Source: Uranotaenia lowii
Taxonomy: Eukaryota > Arthropoda > Insecta > Diptera > Culicidae
Length of the DNA stretch: 64,000 nucleotides
Direction: 5' to 3'
Assembly (NCBI RefSeq): GCF_029784155.1
Contig: NC_073692.1
Span: 365,843,160-365,907,159 of the forward strand
The translations under genes and the position numbers were made by a program. Positions 32,175 through 43,739 of this stretch are shown in pieces. The first letter of the stretch is position 1. Every line of letters begins with the position of its first letter. The notes beneath the pieces are model-generated. The model worked only from the letters and a program-made list of their open reading frames with translations, was not told the DNA's origin and ran no database searches.

Positions 32175-32819
32175 ACTGAGATTTGGGGTTGGGAATATCT
32201 CGAACCCTGGTTTCTTAAAAGTTTTGTTTTTGGTTCAAAACTCATCCATAATTTTTATGGTTTTTGTGCCAATTTATAAATTCTTTAAAGAAAATTTTCC
32301 GCTGAACAACTTCGTTGAAGATCGTAACGTCGTATCTTATTAAACAAAAAAAATTAGCTGTTAAACAGGGTATGTTTTTGGCATAGAAGAACAATAAAGT
32401 CAATTGACACCACTTCTGGGTGCCTAGCGAAGTATTGTATGAAAAGTAGTCATGAGATACTTCGCTGGGTCACTGGTGTCATTTTAATTTATTGGTTTTC
32501 AATACCAAAAGACTTGCATTCATTTAATACCTAATAAATTTTTTTTAACTTTTTAGATACGAAGTTACAGTCTTTGAAAAAGTTGTTCATCGACAAATTT
32601 TCTTTACAGAAAACAAAAACCATAAGCAAGCACAGTTTTACAGAAAAAACAAAAGTGATATTGATTTTTTTTAATATTAAATTTTACCATACAAACCTAA
32701 AAGTTTATACTTACTCATGTAAAAGATACTAAAAAAATTTGAGATGAGTTTTAATCCATATCAAACTTTTTAGAATTAAGGATTTGAGGAATTCAAAAAT
32801 GACCCCAAATCGACTCAGT
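32175..32819. mobile_element. Palindromic MITE, ACTGAG...CTCAGT ends, copy 1
   Basis: The arms are inverted: GGTTCAAAACTCATCCATAA and GAACAACTTCGTTGAAGA on the left mirror GAGATGAGTTTTAATCC and TTTGAAAAAGTTGTTC on the right. The ends read ACTGAGATTTGGGG and CCCCAAATCGACTCAGT. The centre (about 32404-32483) is itself a hairpin: TGACACCA...CTAGCGAAGTAT pairs with ATACTTCGCTGGG...TGGTGTCA. A second family member is at 55227-55673. Confidence 0.72.
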
Positions 32820-32829
32820 CTTATATCAT

Positions 32830-33495
32830 ACATGCGCCTAGTTAAAAATTTCAAGCTCTGAATATTTTTTTCACTGCCAATTTAAATATTGGGTTTTGAC
32901 AAGGACAAAAGGTAGGATTTTTTTTTCTTATAAAATTTTAAAAAGATTTTGTTTTAAGAAAATAAAAATTCAGAAATAAAAAACAAAGACAGGTTTATTA
33001 TAAAATATTTCTAAAATTAAAAAAATTAACCAAGACATGCGTTCAATTTATAAATAAATTTAAAAAAAAAACTGTACCAAAAAATTTGGTGAGTTTATTT
33101 GAAAATACAAACAAATAAGTTTTTAAGAAAAAAAATTGTTTTTTCTTTGAAAACTTTTTACCATTTCGAAAATTTATTCATAGAATTCAATTGATAACTA
33201 AAGAAAACAGCGTATTGATGCCTATGTTAATTTGGTAGGGTTCCAATTTTTGTCCAAATTCTCTGAACTCGAATCTTTACACATAATGTTTCTATCGCCT
33301 CTAGTTTTGATAATGTAAAGTTTACAAGTTAAAAATGAAACAGTGTTCACTGAAATCAAGCATTAAAAACGAATGAATTAGTAAATCTATGAGAAAGAAA
33401 AAAACTGATTCTGAACTTAATTTACTTCGTTCAATGAAAGAAGGAAAAACATTTTGATCATGATGATGGTTAATAATTTAAAAACATTAAATTCT
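32830..33495. other. Intergenic, no gene recognised
   Basis: Very AT-rich with homopolymer tracts; nothing diagnostic. Confidence 0.5.
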
Positions 33496-33499
33496 ACAG

Positions 33500-33799
33500 T
33501 GTTGACGTAGAATTACGTATTACGGCAACACTATAGGGGGGAAAATTGAAATTTGCGAACAGATCTCGTGTCACGAAAAACGCCTCATTAACTGACATCG
33601 TATCTGAAGGATTATGACGTCATAACCAAGCCTGCTCATCGTTGATTGGCTGGCCAAAAATGTAAAAAAAGCTAGTATGCCCCGCTCTTTGTTGGGTTTC
33701 TTGTTTTCTTACCTACAGAAGCTATAAAAAAAAGCGATCGTCGGACTCGTGAAATCATTCGTTCAGTAAAAGTCAACCAATGCACATTGGTTCAGTTTG
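33500..33799 (+). repeat. LTR-like promoter region, copy 2 (plus strand)
   Basis: Starts TGTTGACGTAGAATTACG, then ACGGCAACACTATAGGGGG, GTCACGAAAAACGCCTCATT, ATCGTTGATTGGCTG and a TATA box (CTATAAAAAAA near 33723). These are the same words in the same order as the minus-strand copy at 24033-24388. TG at the start and a downstream TATA box fit a solo or broken LTR. Its 3' end is lost or overlaps the boundary of the Transib-like element at 33805. Confidence 0.5.
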
Positions 33800-36754
33800 C
33801 ACTGCACAGTGGTGCAAAACATCAATCTAGCTGTACGAAATTAATGGCGCCCAGGGATGAAGAGATAGACATTCGGTGTCTTCAGCAACATTGTTCAATT
33901 TTACATGGAGCATATTCTAGTATCAAAATTTTTGCCGAAGGGTCCACCAATAGCGAGATAAAAATGCTAACTTTTTTGTTTTTCAAATTAGTTCTTTGAT
34001 GTCTTCGACAAAGTTGTTTATCTGATCAAAATACATAAGTTTGTTGAATATGCCAAAGTCCTATCACATCACCCTCAGAAGTTACAGTCAAAGTAAAAAA
34101 AATCTCATGAAAAAACAGTTTTTTGAACCTGACACGTTGTATATTGGATGAAATGGTTCGCTGTCTTTGAAACAAAGTTGTAACAAGCCACGATCTACAA
34201 TTGTCTCATACATTATGATGGGTTTAAAAGTTGCTGAAGCTCTATAGAAAGCATTTAGTGTATTTTATTGGCAATTTTGGAAGGCTCCTCCATCGAAAAG
34301 TGCACATTTTCGCAATACCCCCTTTTTGTGATTATTTTTGATGATAAGCGGAACTGTTTCCATTTGAAATAAATGGGGAAATCGGTGGAACTAGTAGAGA
34401 TTTGAATGATTGAAAATACACTTTTTGTATAAAAATTACCTATTTTACCTATATAAAAACCGTTGAAAACATTTAATTTATTAATAAACTGTTGCATTTT
34501 TCCTTTATATAGTTTGTTTTATTAAAAGACATTAGAATTCTTTTTTTTTAAATTTAAACTCCAAAAACATTAATGGAACTAATCTGTTAAATTTGGTGGA
34601 GCACTAAATAAGTATTTGATATCATATAAATGAATAATAGAACCGGTTTTGCAAGTACAATATAACTGCTTCTACCAAATTTAACAGATTAGTTCCATGA
34701 TTTTTTTTCGAGTTTAAATGATTTAAATAATCGAATTTTAACGTCTTTTAATAAAACAAACTATATAAAGGAAAACTGCAACAGTTTATTAATAAATTAA
34801 ATGTTTTCAACGGTTTTTATATAGGTAAAATAGGTAATTTTTAAACAAAAAGTGTATTTTCAATCCTTCAAACCTCTACTAGTTCCACCGATTTCCCCGC
34901 TCATTTCAAATGGAAATGGTTCCGCTTATCATCTAATATATAAAGATGAGTTGGACTATATATGTTTGTTTGTTGTTGTTTGCACCTTATACAAATCCAC
35001 ACCGCTTAACCGATCAGCCTGAAATTTGGTACAGTTATGTGTTTGGACCATGGTAAGGTTTTAGTAATAGTTTTGAGCCCCTCCCTCCTAAGAAAAGGGA
35101 CCCTCCCATACAACTTTCGTTTTTATTCACACGAATCAAAAGTCATGGCACCATTTTGTCAACCGATTTTCATTTCCTTTGGCGGGGTTATTTTCACCAT
35201 CACCATGGGCCGGGCATTAGAAGCAACCATCCAGAGTTCACGTGTACTGGATAGCAAATCGAAGCTTGCTCAGCATTAAAAATTTGAATGAGGAAATTTT
35301 GGCGGGTGTTTTTTGTCCTTCTACTGTTCAAAGCACGTGCTATACGAGATATAAGGATGCAATTATATGCTTACATTTTGAATTGAAAAATACAACTAGC
35401 CTGTTAGGAATATATAGACAAGAATTATAGTGGCTTTCAATGTGTTCTTAACCGCCGTTGGGGGGCATTTGAGGGTCTACAAAAACAAACAGTGAACTGA
35501 GTAGTGAACAAAGAATTGACTTTTACAATTATTTGGACTGAGTGTTGAAAAACTTATGAACCGATTTTCTTAAATTTCAGCTTTTAAGATCCAAACATTT
35601 TCATATTTTCGGGGTTTTTCATAGAGATAGAAAAAATTTATTAGATTCAGATTTATAAGTCCAAAGCTGCGATTTTTAAACGCTTCAATAGTCTTCGAGG
35701 AATTCAAACGGGATTTTAGAAAATGGATTAGGTAAATAAATCTAAGGTTTTGAGTTTTATACAATTCAATTTCATTGGCCAGGAAGCCACCACCGGACCC
35801 TGACGGAAAATGTTCTTGGAAGTGACCCCAGTTAATCCCCTTTCCTTTCCTATAATAAGATGTGAATTAACAGTTGAGTAGCCGCGACGATTCCGGCCCC
35901 CTCTTACTAATCCAAAGTTAGGAAAAATACTCCCAGCACATACAAACTTTATAAGTAAAATGCCTTAATAAAACCATTTGTGAATAAGAAAAAAAAATTC
36001 ATTGCCCAATTTCTAACTTTTGAGTCATTTTTGGTCATCAATGTGACTTGACAACATTGATCACTTTTCACAATAATTAATGAGATGATGAAATTCATTC
36101 TATTTCAAAACATTATAATGGTAACTTCGGTTCAGAGAGAGTTTGTTATCGAAAACTTAAAAAAACTATTAGTGGAATTTTCAACATTTAAGAACAAGTA
36201 CTCTTGAAGCAGTGTGATTTTAAAAAGCAAACATACAATTGAAAACATGCTAAGTGAGTTTCAACATGGTTTAACAAGATTCGAAAGTCTTTTTTTAAAA
36301 TTTCTAAGCAAATAAAACTTGACTATACCAGTTGGATGATCCCCAAAAGAGATTTTTATTAAATGGAGGATGTGAAATTAAAAAAAAAAACATTTTTATC
36401 AGCTGAAGATAAAAAAAAATCAGATAAAAGCTATTCAAGCTTCCTTAGAAATGTTGGTGAAAAAAATATTTGTTATGATAGGATGAACAAGCATAGAAGG
36501 GAAATAATTTTGAATTTCTTTAAACACAAACCTCATAACTATAAATTTTTCAAAACAATGAACACGAGAAAAACAATAAATAATCTCAATCAAAACTGAA
36601 AAAGACAAAACTAACGAAGCTAACATGGCTTAAAATTGGCAAAATTTCTTATATCAAATGATGAACACAAAGCTTCCAAAATTTCGAAAAGTCCAACGAC
36701 TCATTTTGATTTATAATTTATACGAACCCGAGCAAGGCCGGGTAAAATCAGCTA

Positions 36755-38010
36755 CACAGCAAAAAAAAATGTAACTGTGGGCGATGTAATTTCAGGTGAT
36801 GTTAGCCAATCTATGTATTATTTTTTATTTTGGTTAAAATATTACATCTAAACGATGTACACAATCCGAACGCATCATGCAGTGTAATATTATAACCTGC
36901 TCTGTAGTATTACATCAAGTAGTCAATGTTTATTCCAAATGACATTTTGAATTGTGATCGTATCAAAAAGTAAGAAACGGATTGTGGAACTCAGAAGGAT
37001 TTGTTTTGCTGGTAAGTCGTATCAATATTGATAATACATATAAGCGAAACTGTTGGTGATAATTTATTGATATAATTTTTCGTTTTCAAGGAATTTGGCC
37101 CTCGTATATCAGCGAAGCAAAAGAGGTTCGGAGATTGAAAACAGCCTTATCTGAAGGTGAGTATTTTCTGTTCAACCTTTTAACCTTCCCGTTAATTATT
37201 TCATTTAATGTTTTTAGAAATGAATTGTTAGTGTGTTCAAATGCGCAGTTGCATAACCACTGGCCATCCAAGGGACATGAAATTGCCAATTAGTGTCTCG
37301 ACTTGCGTGAAAAGCAGGATGAATAACGTAACATCGTTCAAATCCCAAAAGAAGGAAACAAGGCTTAACGTGGTTTGCCCAAATACCTTGGAAGTTTCTG
37401 TTCAAGAAAGGTAGTCTATTATCAAATATTTGGAGCATTTCGGAAGGATTCTGATAAGCTCGTCGCTGAAGGTGTGACTGAATCTGTTTTTATACGGTTT
37501 TTTCTTCGTTCGTCAACCTGATCAAAAGTGCTCCCCGTATTCAAACAGTACAAGAATAGAAAAGCGGTTTCAATTTTTTTTTATTAGAAAATTCAAGGAA
37601 AAAAACTACTATTAGTTCTAGTTACAATGTATTTTTATGTTTGATTTTTTAACCTAAATGATTGAGATATACAAATAAAATCATCTCTTGAAATTTCATT
37701 GCTGTGTTTAATTCTGTTAATATTGTTTAATCCGATTATACACATAAGAGAACCAGCCATAAACTGAATACCTACTTCAATTCCTACGTCCAATAAAATT
37801 GTAAAAATCCGAAGATGTTAGAAACTTAGAAAAATTTGGAAAAAAGAAAAACGGCAACGTTATCTTTGTGCTCGAGTTCGTCTACTGCGATAATTACATC
37901 AAAATCGTGTAGTAGCTTGGTACATCAAAACAATGTAATATTAGATACCTTTAGCGACTCAAGTTATGTGCACGTTTTTGATGTAATATCGCAACACTTT
38001 TTTTGCTGTG
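36755..38010 (+). mobile_element. TA-flanked TIR element with GATGTAATATTAC arrays and spliced mini-gene
   Basis: TA (36753-36754) precedes CACAGCAAAAAAAAATG; the right end TTTTTTTGCTGTG is followed by TA (38011-38012). Subterminal palindromic words GATGTAAT / ATTACATC recur on both sides (36783, 36839, 36884, 36907; 37891, 37935, 37979). It sits precisely in the CTAG of Helitron copy 1, so it is younger than that Helitron. The interior has two GT-AG introns. The overall architecture parallels 29207-30244 although the sequences differ. Confidence 0.82.
36951..37231 (+). CDS. Hypothetical three-exon frame inside TIR element
   Basis: Exon A (36951-37011) ends TTTGCTG before donor GTAAGT. Intron 1 is 37012-37090 and ends TTTTCAAG. 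Exon B is 37091-37156, followed by GTGAGT. Intron 2 is 37157-37217 and ends TGTTTTTAG. Exon C ends in TAG at 37229-37231. The frame stays open across both junctions (phase 1 each time), giving CFAGIWPSYISEAKEVRRL and TALSEEMNC. No ATG is present in exon A, whose frame opens after a TGA at 36948-36950, so a further 5' exon or decay is likely. No domain recognised. Confidence 0.38.
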
Positions 38011-38013
38011 TAG

Positions 38014-39662
38014 TCTAATATATAAAGATGAGTTGGACTATATATGTTTGTATGCACCTTATACAAATCCACACCGCTTAACCGATCAGCCTGAAATTTG
38101 GTACAGTGGTGTTTTTGGACAAGGGTAAGGTTTTAGCAATAGTTCTGAGCCCCTCCCACCTAACAAAAGGGACCCTCCCATACAACTTTCGTTTTTTTCT
38201 CACGAATCAAAAGTCATGGCACCCATTTTGTCGACCGAATTTCGTTTCCTTTGGCGGGGTTTTTCCACCATCACCATGGGCCGGGCATTAGAAACAACCA
38301 TCCAGCCAGAGTTCATGTGTACTAGACAGCAAATCCAAGCCTGCTACTGATGGAAAATTTGATGGCTGATAGTTTTGGCGGGCTTTTTTCTTCTGCAGTT
38401 TAAAGCACGTGTTATCGGTACGAGATATTTGGAAGCAATAAAGAGCCTACATTTTAGTTTGAAAAATACAACTAGCCTGATGGGAATATATTGCCTTGAA
38501 ATGTAGTGGTTTTCAAAGTGCTCCCTACCGCCGCTGGAGGCTTTAAGAGGCTACAAGAATATACAGTGAACTTGAAAGTTAACAGAGAATTGAATTCTTC
38601 AGCTGAATGACTATTCAGACTGAGTGCTGGAAATTAATGGGCCGATTTTCATAAAATCCAGCTTTAGAACCAACCATTTACATATTTTTAGAGTTCCTCT
38701 TAGAGAAAGAAAAATTAATAAGATTCAGAGTAATAAGTTGAAGGCTACGATTGCAACGCTTTGATAGCCGTCGGGAAATTTAAACGAGGGATTTGAAAAT
38801 GGATTATAAAATTAAATCTTTAGTTTTTAGATTAATAAAATTAAATTTCATTGGTCAATTTATAACTTTTGAATTATTATTGGTCATCAATGTGTTCAAT
38901 TCTACCATCCAATTTTGAGAAAACTAATTGTACAGCCGTGCATTACTACGATTTCAAAGAAGTAGAATCTAAAAATCTTTGCAGTGGTTACTCTTAACAA
39001 TAATTATTGGGATAATTTTTTCCAAGAATAGAAAAATTTAAATAGGGCTAAAAAACTTTTATTATAATATTATAAAATGAGCGATTTCAGTTCCGAGATT
39101 ATTTGTTCATGATAATTTAAATAACTATTTGTAAACATTCAATTTAATTAAAACTGATCATAAGACGGTGTGAAATTAAACAGCGAAAAAACACACAATT
39201 ACAATGCAAAGTGAGTCTTCAACAAGGTTCTGAAGTCTTATTAGAAATTTCTAAGTAAATAAAACTTATGGGGTACATCTTGAAAAGTGGAATAATCTCC
39301 AAAAGAGATTTTTATTGAATGGGGGAAGAGTTAGATAAAAAGTTTTATCATTTGAAGATAAAAATATCTATTCAAGCTTTCTAAAAAATGGTGGGTGAAA
39401 ATAATGTCATTCGAGATGGGATTTCATTCATGGGAAATCATTTAAAATTTCTATTAATGAAAACCTAATATCTATACGTTTTCCAATAACATGAAAACGA
39501 TAAACAAAGTTTATAATCTCATTAAATAATTTGAAAAGACTAAAATTACATGACCAAAAATCAATCAAATTTCTAAAGCTTCTAAAATTTAGAAAAGTCA
39601 AACGACTCATTTTGATTTTTTTTTTTACATGAACCCGAGCAAGGCCGGGTAAAATCAGCTAG
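38014..39662 (+). mobile_element. Helitron copy 2 (tandem, downstream)
   Basis: Begins TCTAATATATAAAGATGAGT directly after the CTAG of copy 1, with no spacer. Ends with ACCCGAGCAAGGCCGGGT (5-bp stem), AAAATCAGCTAG, then T (39663). 1649 bp, shorter than copy 1 by internal deletions, and no coding capacity. Both copies keep consistent Helitron ends. Confidence 0.88.
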
Positions 39663-40205
39663 TCAAAAATAATCACAAAAAGGGGGTATTGCGAAAATGT
39701 GCACTTTTCGATGGAGGAGCCTTCCAAAATTGCCAATAAAATACACTAAATGCTTTCTATAGAGCTTCAGCAACTTTTAAACCCATCATAATGTATGAGA
39801 CAATTGTAGATCGTGGCTTGTTACAACTTTGTTTCAAAGACAGCGAACCATTTCATCCAATCTACAACGTGTCAGGTTCAAAAAACTGTTTTTTCATGAG
39901 ATTTTTTTTTACTTTGACTGTAACTTCTGAGGGTGATGTGATAGGACTTTGGCATATTCAACAAACTTATGTATTTTGATCAGATAAACAACTTTGTCCA
40001 AGACATTAAAGCCCTAATTTGAAAAACAAAAGAGTTAGCATTTTTATCTCGCTATTGGCGGACCCCTCGGCAAACATTTTGATACTAGAATATGCTCCAT
40101 GTAAAATTGAACAATGTTGCTGAAGACACCGAATGTCTATCTCTTCATCCCTGGGCGCTATTAATTTCGTACAGCTAGATTGATGTTCTGCACCACTGTG
40201 CACTG

Positions 40206-41110
40206 TAGAGGGAAAAATGATTCAAGTGTTGACAAAAAAATTACATAGGACAAAATGAGCAATGACAAGATTTCATAGCAAATCATTGACAGAAAGTTTT
40301 TCAGTCACTTCATATGTCTATTACATGATCAACTAGGAAAATTTCCTGACTACAGTTTTGGAGAAGATATCGAAGCGATTCAAATTGAGGGAAAAGTGAT
40401 TATTATTGTGAAAAACCTATTTAAACTTTTCATCGCTGATTGTACCAAGTCCAGAAAAAATAGTCTAACTTCTTATTTATTGATTGTATAGTGTTAAAAT
40501 GTTCAGTACGGTTTGTTTTACATTAAAAATGCTATCTTTTGTTTATATTTCAATAGGATAATCTGAAGTCAAGGGCATTCATGGGATTGAAATGAAGAAA
40601 ATGTCTCCTGCTTTTCTTGAAAACAAAGTAATTATATATTTTAAGCTTAATTGGCGTGAGGACTTTCATAGACAAATGTTTGGGACAAGAAAATTAATTG
40701 GATTTTCTTCTTACGTTCAAACTTAATTTTTTTATAATCCACCTGGATATCAAAACAGTATATCTTTGATGAGAATTTTTCGTCTCTTCTTTCATTGATT
40801 GGATTGGGATGGCTTGGAATCACTAGAAAATCGCAGAAAATCAATCGACATGTTGTTTTTAAAGGATTTGACCTGTGGAAAATATTTTTCACCGTATTTG
40901 ATGTCACAGATTTCTCCTAACGAAGGACGTAGCAGTCTACGCAGCATACGACCGTTCCAGCTCCCTAACCGAATTCAAAACTATGCTTGCAATGAACCAA
41001 TATACAGAATGATGGCGCTCTACAATGCACATGCTAACGTTATAAAACTGAATATGTCCAGAGAACAAATCAAAAATAGACTTAAGTTAGTTTTTCCATA
41101 AATATATTGT
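40206..41110. other. Intergenic, no gene recognised
   Basis: A 100-codon frame near 40799-41101 has no recognisable domain and sits in AT-rich sequence; not called as a gene. Confidence 0.45.
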
Positions 41111-42130
41111 AAACACCATTAAAGATAAAAGGCTGAAGCAAGGACTATAAAAATCGCTCACTCCTCGAAACGCACACGAAAATGTTTTGCCGCCGGCTCG
41201 CTATTCGTTTGTGTTCAATACAATCACGAACAGCAACAAAAACGATTCTACGACGGCGGTTTCTATGCTGCTCGTATTGAAAAATATTCATGAGCGAGTC
41301 TGAGAAACGGGATCACGAGAGACTCGAATTTGCTTCATGAGAATTTTGATACCGAGCTTGCTGACTGTTTAGGGAAGGAAGTACGCCAGTTCAGAAGAAA
41401 AAAGTAGGAAGAAAAAAAAAGAAAAAGGAATCTTTCGGCTCGTCCTTCTCAGAGACAAACCGTCCGTACCGTCCGGGCACCGATCGTTTAAAGATTTACT
41501 TGGCCTACACAAGTGCACACTGTTGCTGTTGATGTTATTGATGTTCTTTCAAGCTCGAAGCTTCAAAAAGTGACGCACATTCTTTGTAGGAAGCAATAAT
41601 AACAGCACTAGCAAGAAGCAAAACGATTCTTTTGGCTCGGCATATTTGCCTGAAAAGAATAATAACATCACTAAAATGGATTGGATGTGCCGGCCGTATG
41701 CACATTGTTCTTCTTATTTTCTATTCCTTTTGGCCAACGCGTGTTTACAGCCAACACGGCTTGGCGTCATCTTTGTTGCTGTTAGTGTTTGTTCAAGCTC
41801 AAGGCAAAGGGACGAACATTTTTCCACGGGAAAGAATAATACCTTTACTAACACGGCTCATGAGCGGGTTGGTAAAAAGTTTCATGAATCGGCTCGCTGC
41901 TACGCAATCGTCGGGTTGATGCTAGATTTTGTGTGCGGAGAAGGAAGCAAGGCAAAAAGGAATCAGGAGCCTTGGTCGTGTTTTCGTTTTGGTCGGGCAT
42001 GATTCGTGAGAACAGGAGATTCTCTCTCACACCTCATTCGCGTTCCAGGGCATTTTGATGAGCAAAAATCGGAGCGATGCAGGCTCCGTCGCTCGTTTGA
42101 GTGAGTTTTTCAATCCTTGGGCTGAAGCCT
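41111..42130. repeat. GC-richer block of degenerate internal duplications
   Basis: Two segments, about 41500-41640 and 41710-41880, share in order TTGCTGTT, TTCAAGCTC, GACGAACATT/GACGCACATT and GGAAAGAATAATA/GGAAGCAATAATA, showing an old duplication. The block begins with a TATAAAA-like word near 41146 and ends with AGGCTCCGTCGCTCG. No protein or TE domain recognised. Confidence 0.4.
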
Positions 42131-43632
42131 AGGATCTATCAATAGTAAATAAATTGTTTAATTTTGAAGGATTTCATACTCTGTTAATCGATTGTTCAAC
42201 CTTAGACACGAGTACCACAAGGTTGGTAAAGTGTCATATATAAAACCAAAACAAAAGTGCAACCTTTTGTTCATGTTTTATTGCAAAAGTAAGCGTTTAA
42301 GAATCATTCTTGTATGTGGAAATGTGGTCGAGTTTGACTTAACACACATTTTTTCAGCAAGAATTCAATGTTGTTTATTGTTGTCAAAAGTACATAAACT
42401 TAATTAAACGTCTTTCATTGATTTTTTTCTATCAAAGAAAAATGATTACAAATTTTGTAAACATCAATGATTTTTAAGTTGTAGATTTGATTGAATACAA
42501 TTTTTTGAACATAATTTCTCTTTTCACTTTTTTTGGTTGACTGTGCTTCATCATATTTTTGTGCGAATTGGTAATTTTGTTTTCAAAAAACTTTCCATTT
42601 GTTCAAATTAAAAAAATATTGATCACGAACTTCATAGATGGAATAAAATGGAACATTGCAAAAATTTGTCTGTGGATTTCTGAGTTATTTTATCTCCCCT
42701 GAAATGTCATTTTCTTATTTTCATAATAAAAAACAAACACTGCTCAGAGTCGATCGTGTCATGAACAGATCTTATTGCATACTTCAGATTATCCTGATCA
42801 AATTTATCTTAAAGATTCATTTTTGCATGCAAACAAAACGATGTGAACATTTAAACACTTTACAATCAATAAATAAGTTGTTTGGAAACTACTTCTGAAC
42901 TTGGTACAACCAGCTACGAGAAGTTTGATGTTTGAATTGATGTTTTCCTCAAACTTTTAGCCAGGAAATTTTTCTATTAGGTTATGTTATTGACGTGTAC
43001 AGATAGCATAACGCTAAAGGTAAGACACGTTTTTTAACAGTGATTGGTATAGTTTTTTTTGGTTAAAAAATCTTTGAAAAAATAAAATGTTTTAAACCGC
43101 CCGAAGCATTACTTTAAATTAAGGCTCAAATAAAAGGGGGAAGTCGTAGCTTTCGAATGGTGAGAAAAATTGTGATGCTATTTTTTTAATAAATAGAATT
43201 TTTCTATCAGAGATAGTGCATAGTCATCCGATGTGGATTTAATGCAATGCAGGATAGTCTGCCTTTATTTAACTGTTAATTTTTCTTCAACTTTCCACCT
43301 ACATTTTTTAAACGTCAGCTTCCCACAGCTATTTGAGAACTCCCCTATCTAGTGCAACTGTTAAATTCACATGCGATTTCAAACGTGGACATTCATTTAA
43401 AAAATTGCAATAAATACTCATGCCTACAGTTAAACTCGGCAAAAATCAAAAAATACTAGAAAGACAAAAGAATGAATATTTATTTAGGTTTTGAATAAAA
43501 ATTTAAAACTAATTTTGTTCCTTTTCTTGGCATGCAACTTCAATCGAAATACACCACCAGTGTTGGAAGTTGGAAAAAATACATGTTCATTAAAGAGGTA
43601 TTTTTGGTCTGATGTTTTCCCTAAAAATTCAT
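42131..43632. other. Intergenic, no gene recognised
   Basis: AT-rich with short frames only. Confidence 0.5.
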
Positions 43633-43636
43633 TTAA

Positions 43637-43712
43637 CCCTTCGTTTCATAAAGTAACAAATTTGCAACAATTAATTAAAACTGTTCCAAATTTCGCATTT
43701 AGCATAAAAGTC
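43637..43712. mobile_element. piggyBac-type MITE, left-end fragment
   Basis: TTAA then CCCTTCGTTTCATAAAGTAA and CAAATTTGCAACAATTAA, almost identical to the left end of 8281-8434. The right terminus is missing. A stray TTGTTGCAAATTTGCAACA at about 44001 may be a displaced relic. Confidence 0.68.
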
Positions 43713-43739
43713 TAATTTTTTTTCGATGGAAATACCATT

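Larger units (their letters stand above)
34932..38013 (+). mobile_element. Helitron copy 1 (tandem, upstream), its 3' end split by another element
   Basis: Begins TCTAATATATAAAGATGAGT after A (34931). The 3' end has ACCCGAGCAAGGCCGGGT (hairpin) then AAAATCAGCTA at 36754, and the final G of CTAG is at 38013, on the other side of the TA-flanked insertion 36755-38010. Excluding that insertion and its duplicated TA it is about 1.82 kb. The 5' region (TTATACAAATCCACACCGCT, GATCAGCCTGAAATTTGGTA) is nearly identical to copy 2. No Rep/helicase frame. Confidence 0.86.
33805..40200. mobile_element. Transib-like palindromic TIR element, split by a 4.7-kb Helitron array
   Basis: Termini are CACAGTGGTGCA and, on the right, TGCACCACTGTG, with CACTG duplicated at 33800-33804 and 40201-40205. 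CACWRTGG-type ends plus a 5-bp duplication are the Transib signature (heptamer CACAGTG as in V(D)J signals). Removing 34932-39662 leaves about 1.67 kb that is one large palindrome: 33805-34603 mirrors 34669-34931 plus 39663-40200, with a 65-base loop centred near 34636. The join across the insertion is exact: ...GCTTATCA + TCAAAAATAATC... mirrors GATTATTTTTGATGATAAGC on the left arm. It is non-autonomous, with no transposase. Confidence 0.85.

Noticed and set aside
33787..40203. Mirrored short frames near 33787-33999 and 40006-40203
   Set aside because: They are the two arms of the Transib-like palindrome, carry no domain and are explained by the inverted repeat.
40799..41101. 100-codon plus-strand frame
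   Set aside because: No recognisable motif, an overlapping antisense frame, AT-rich flanks and no splice or polyadenylation context.
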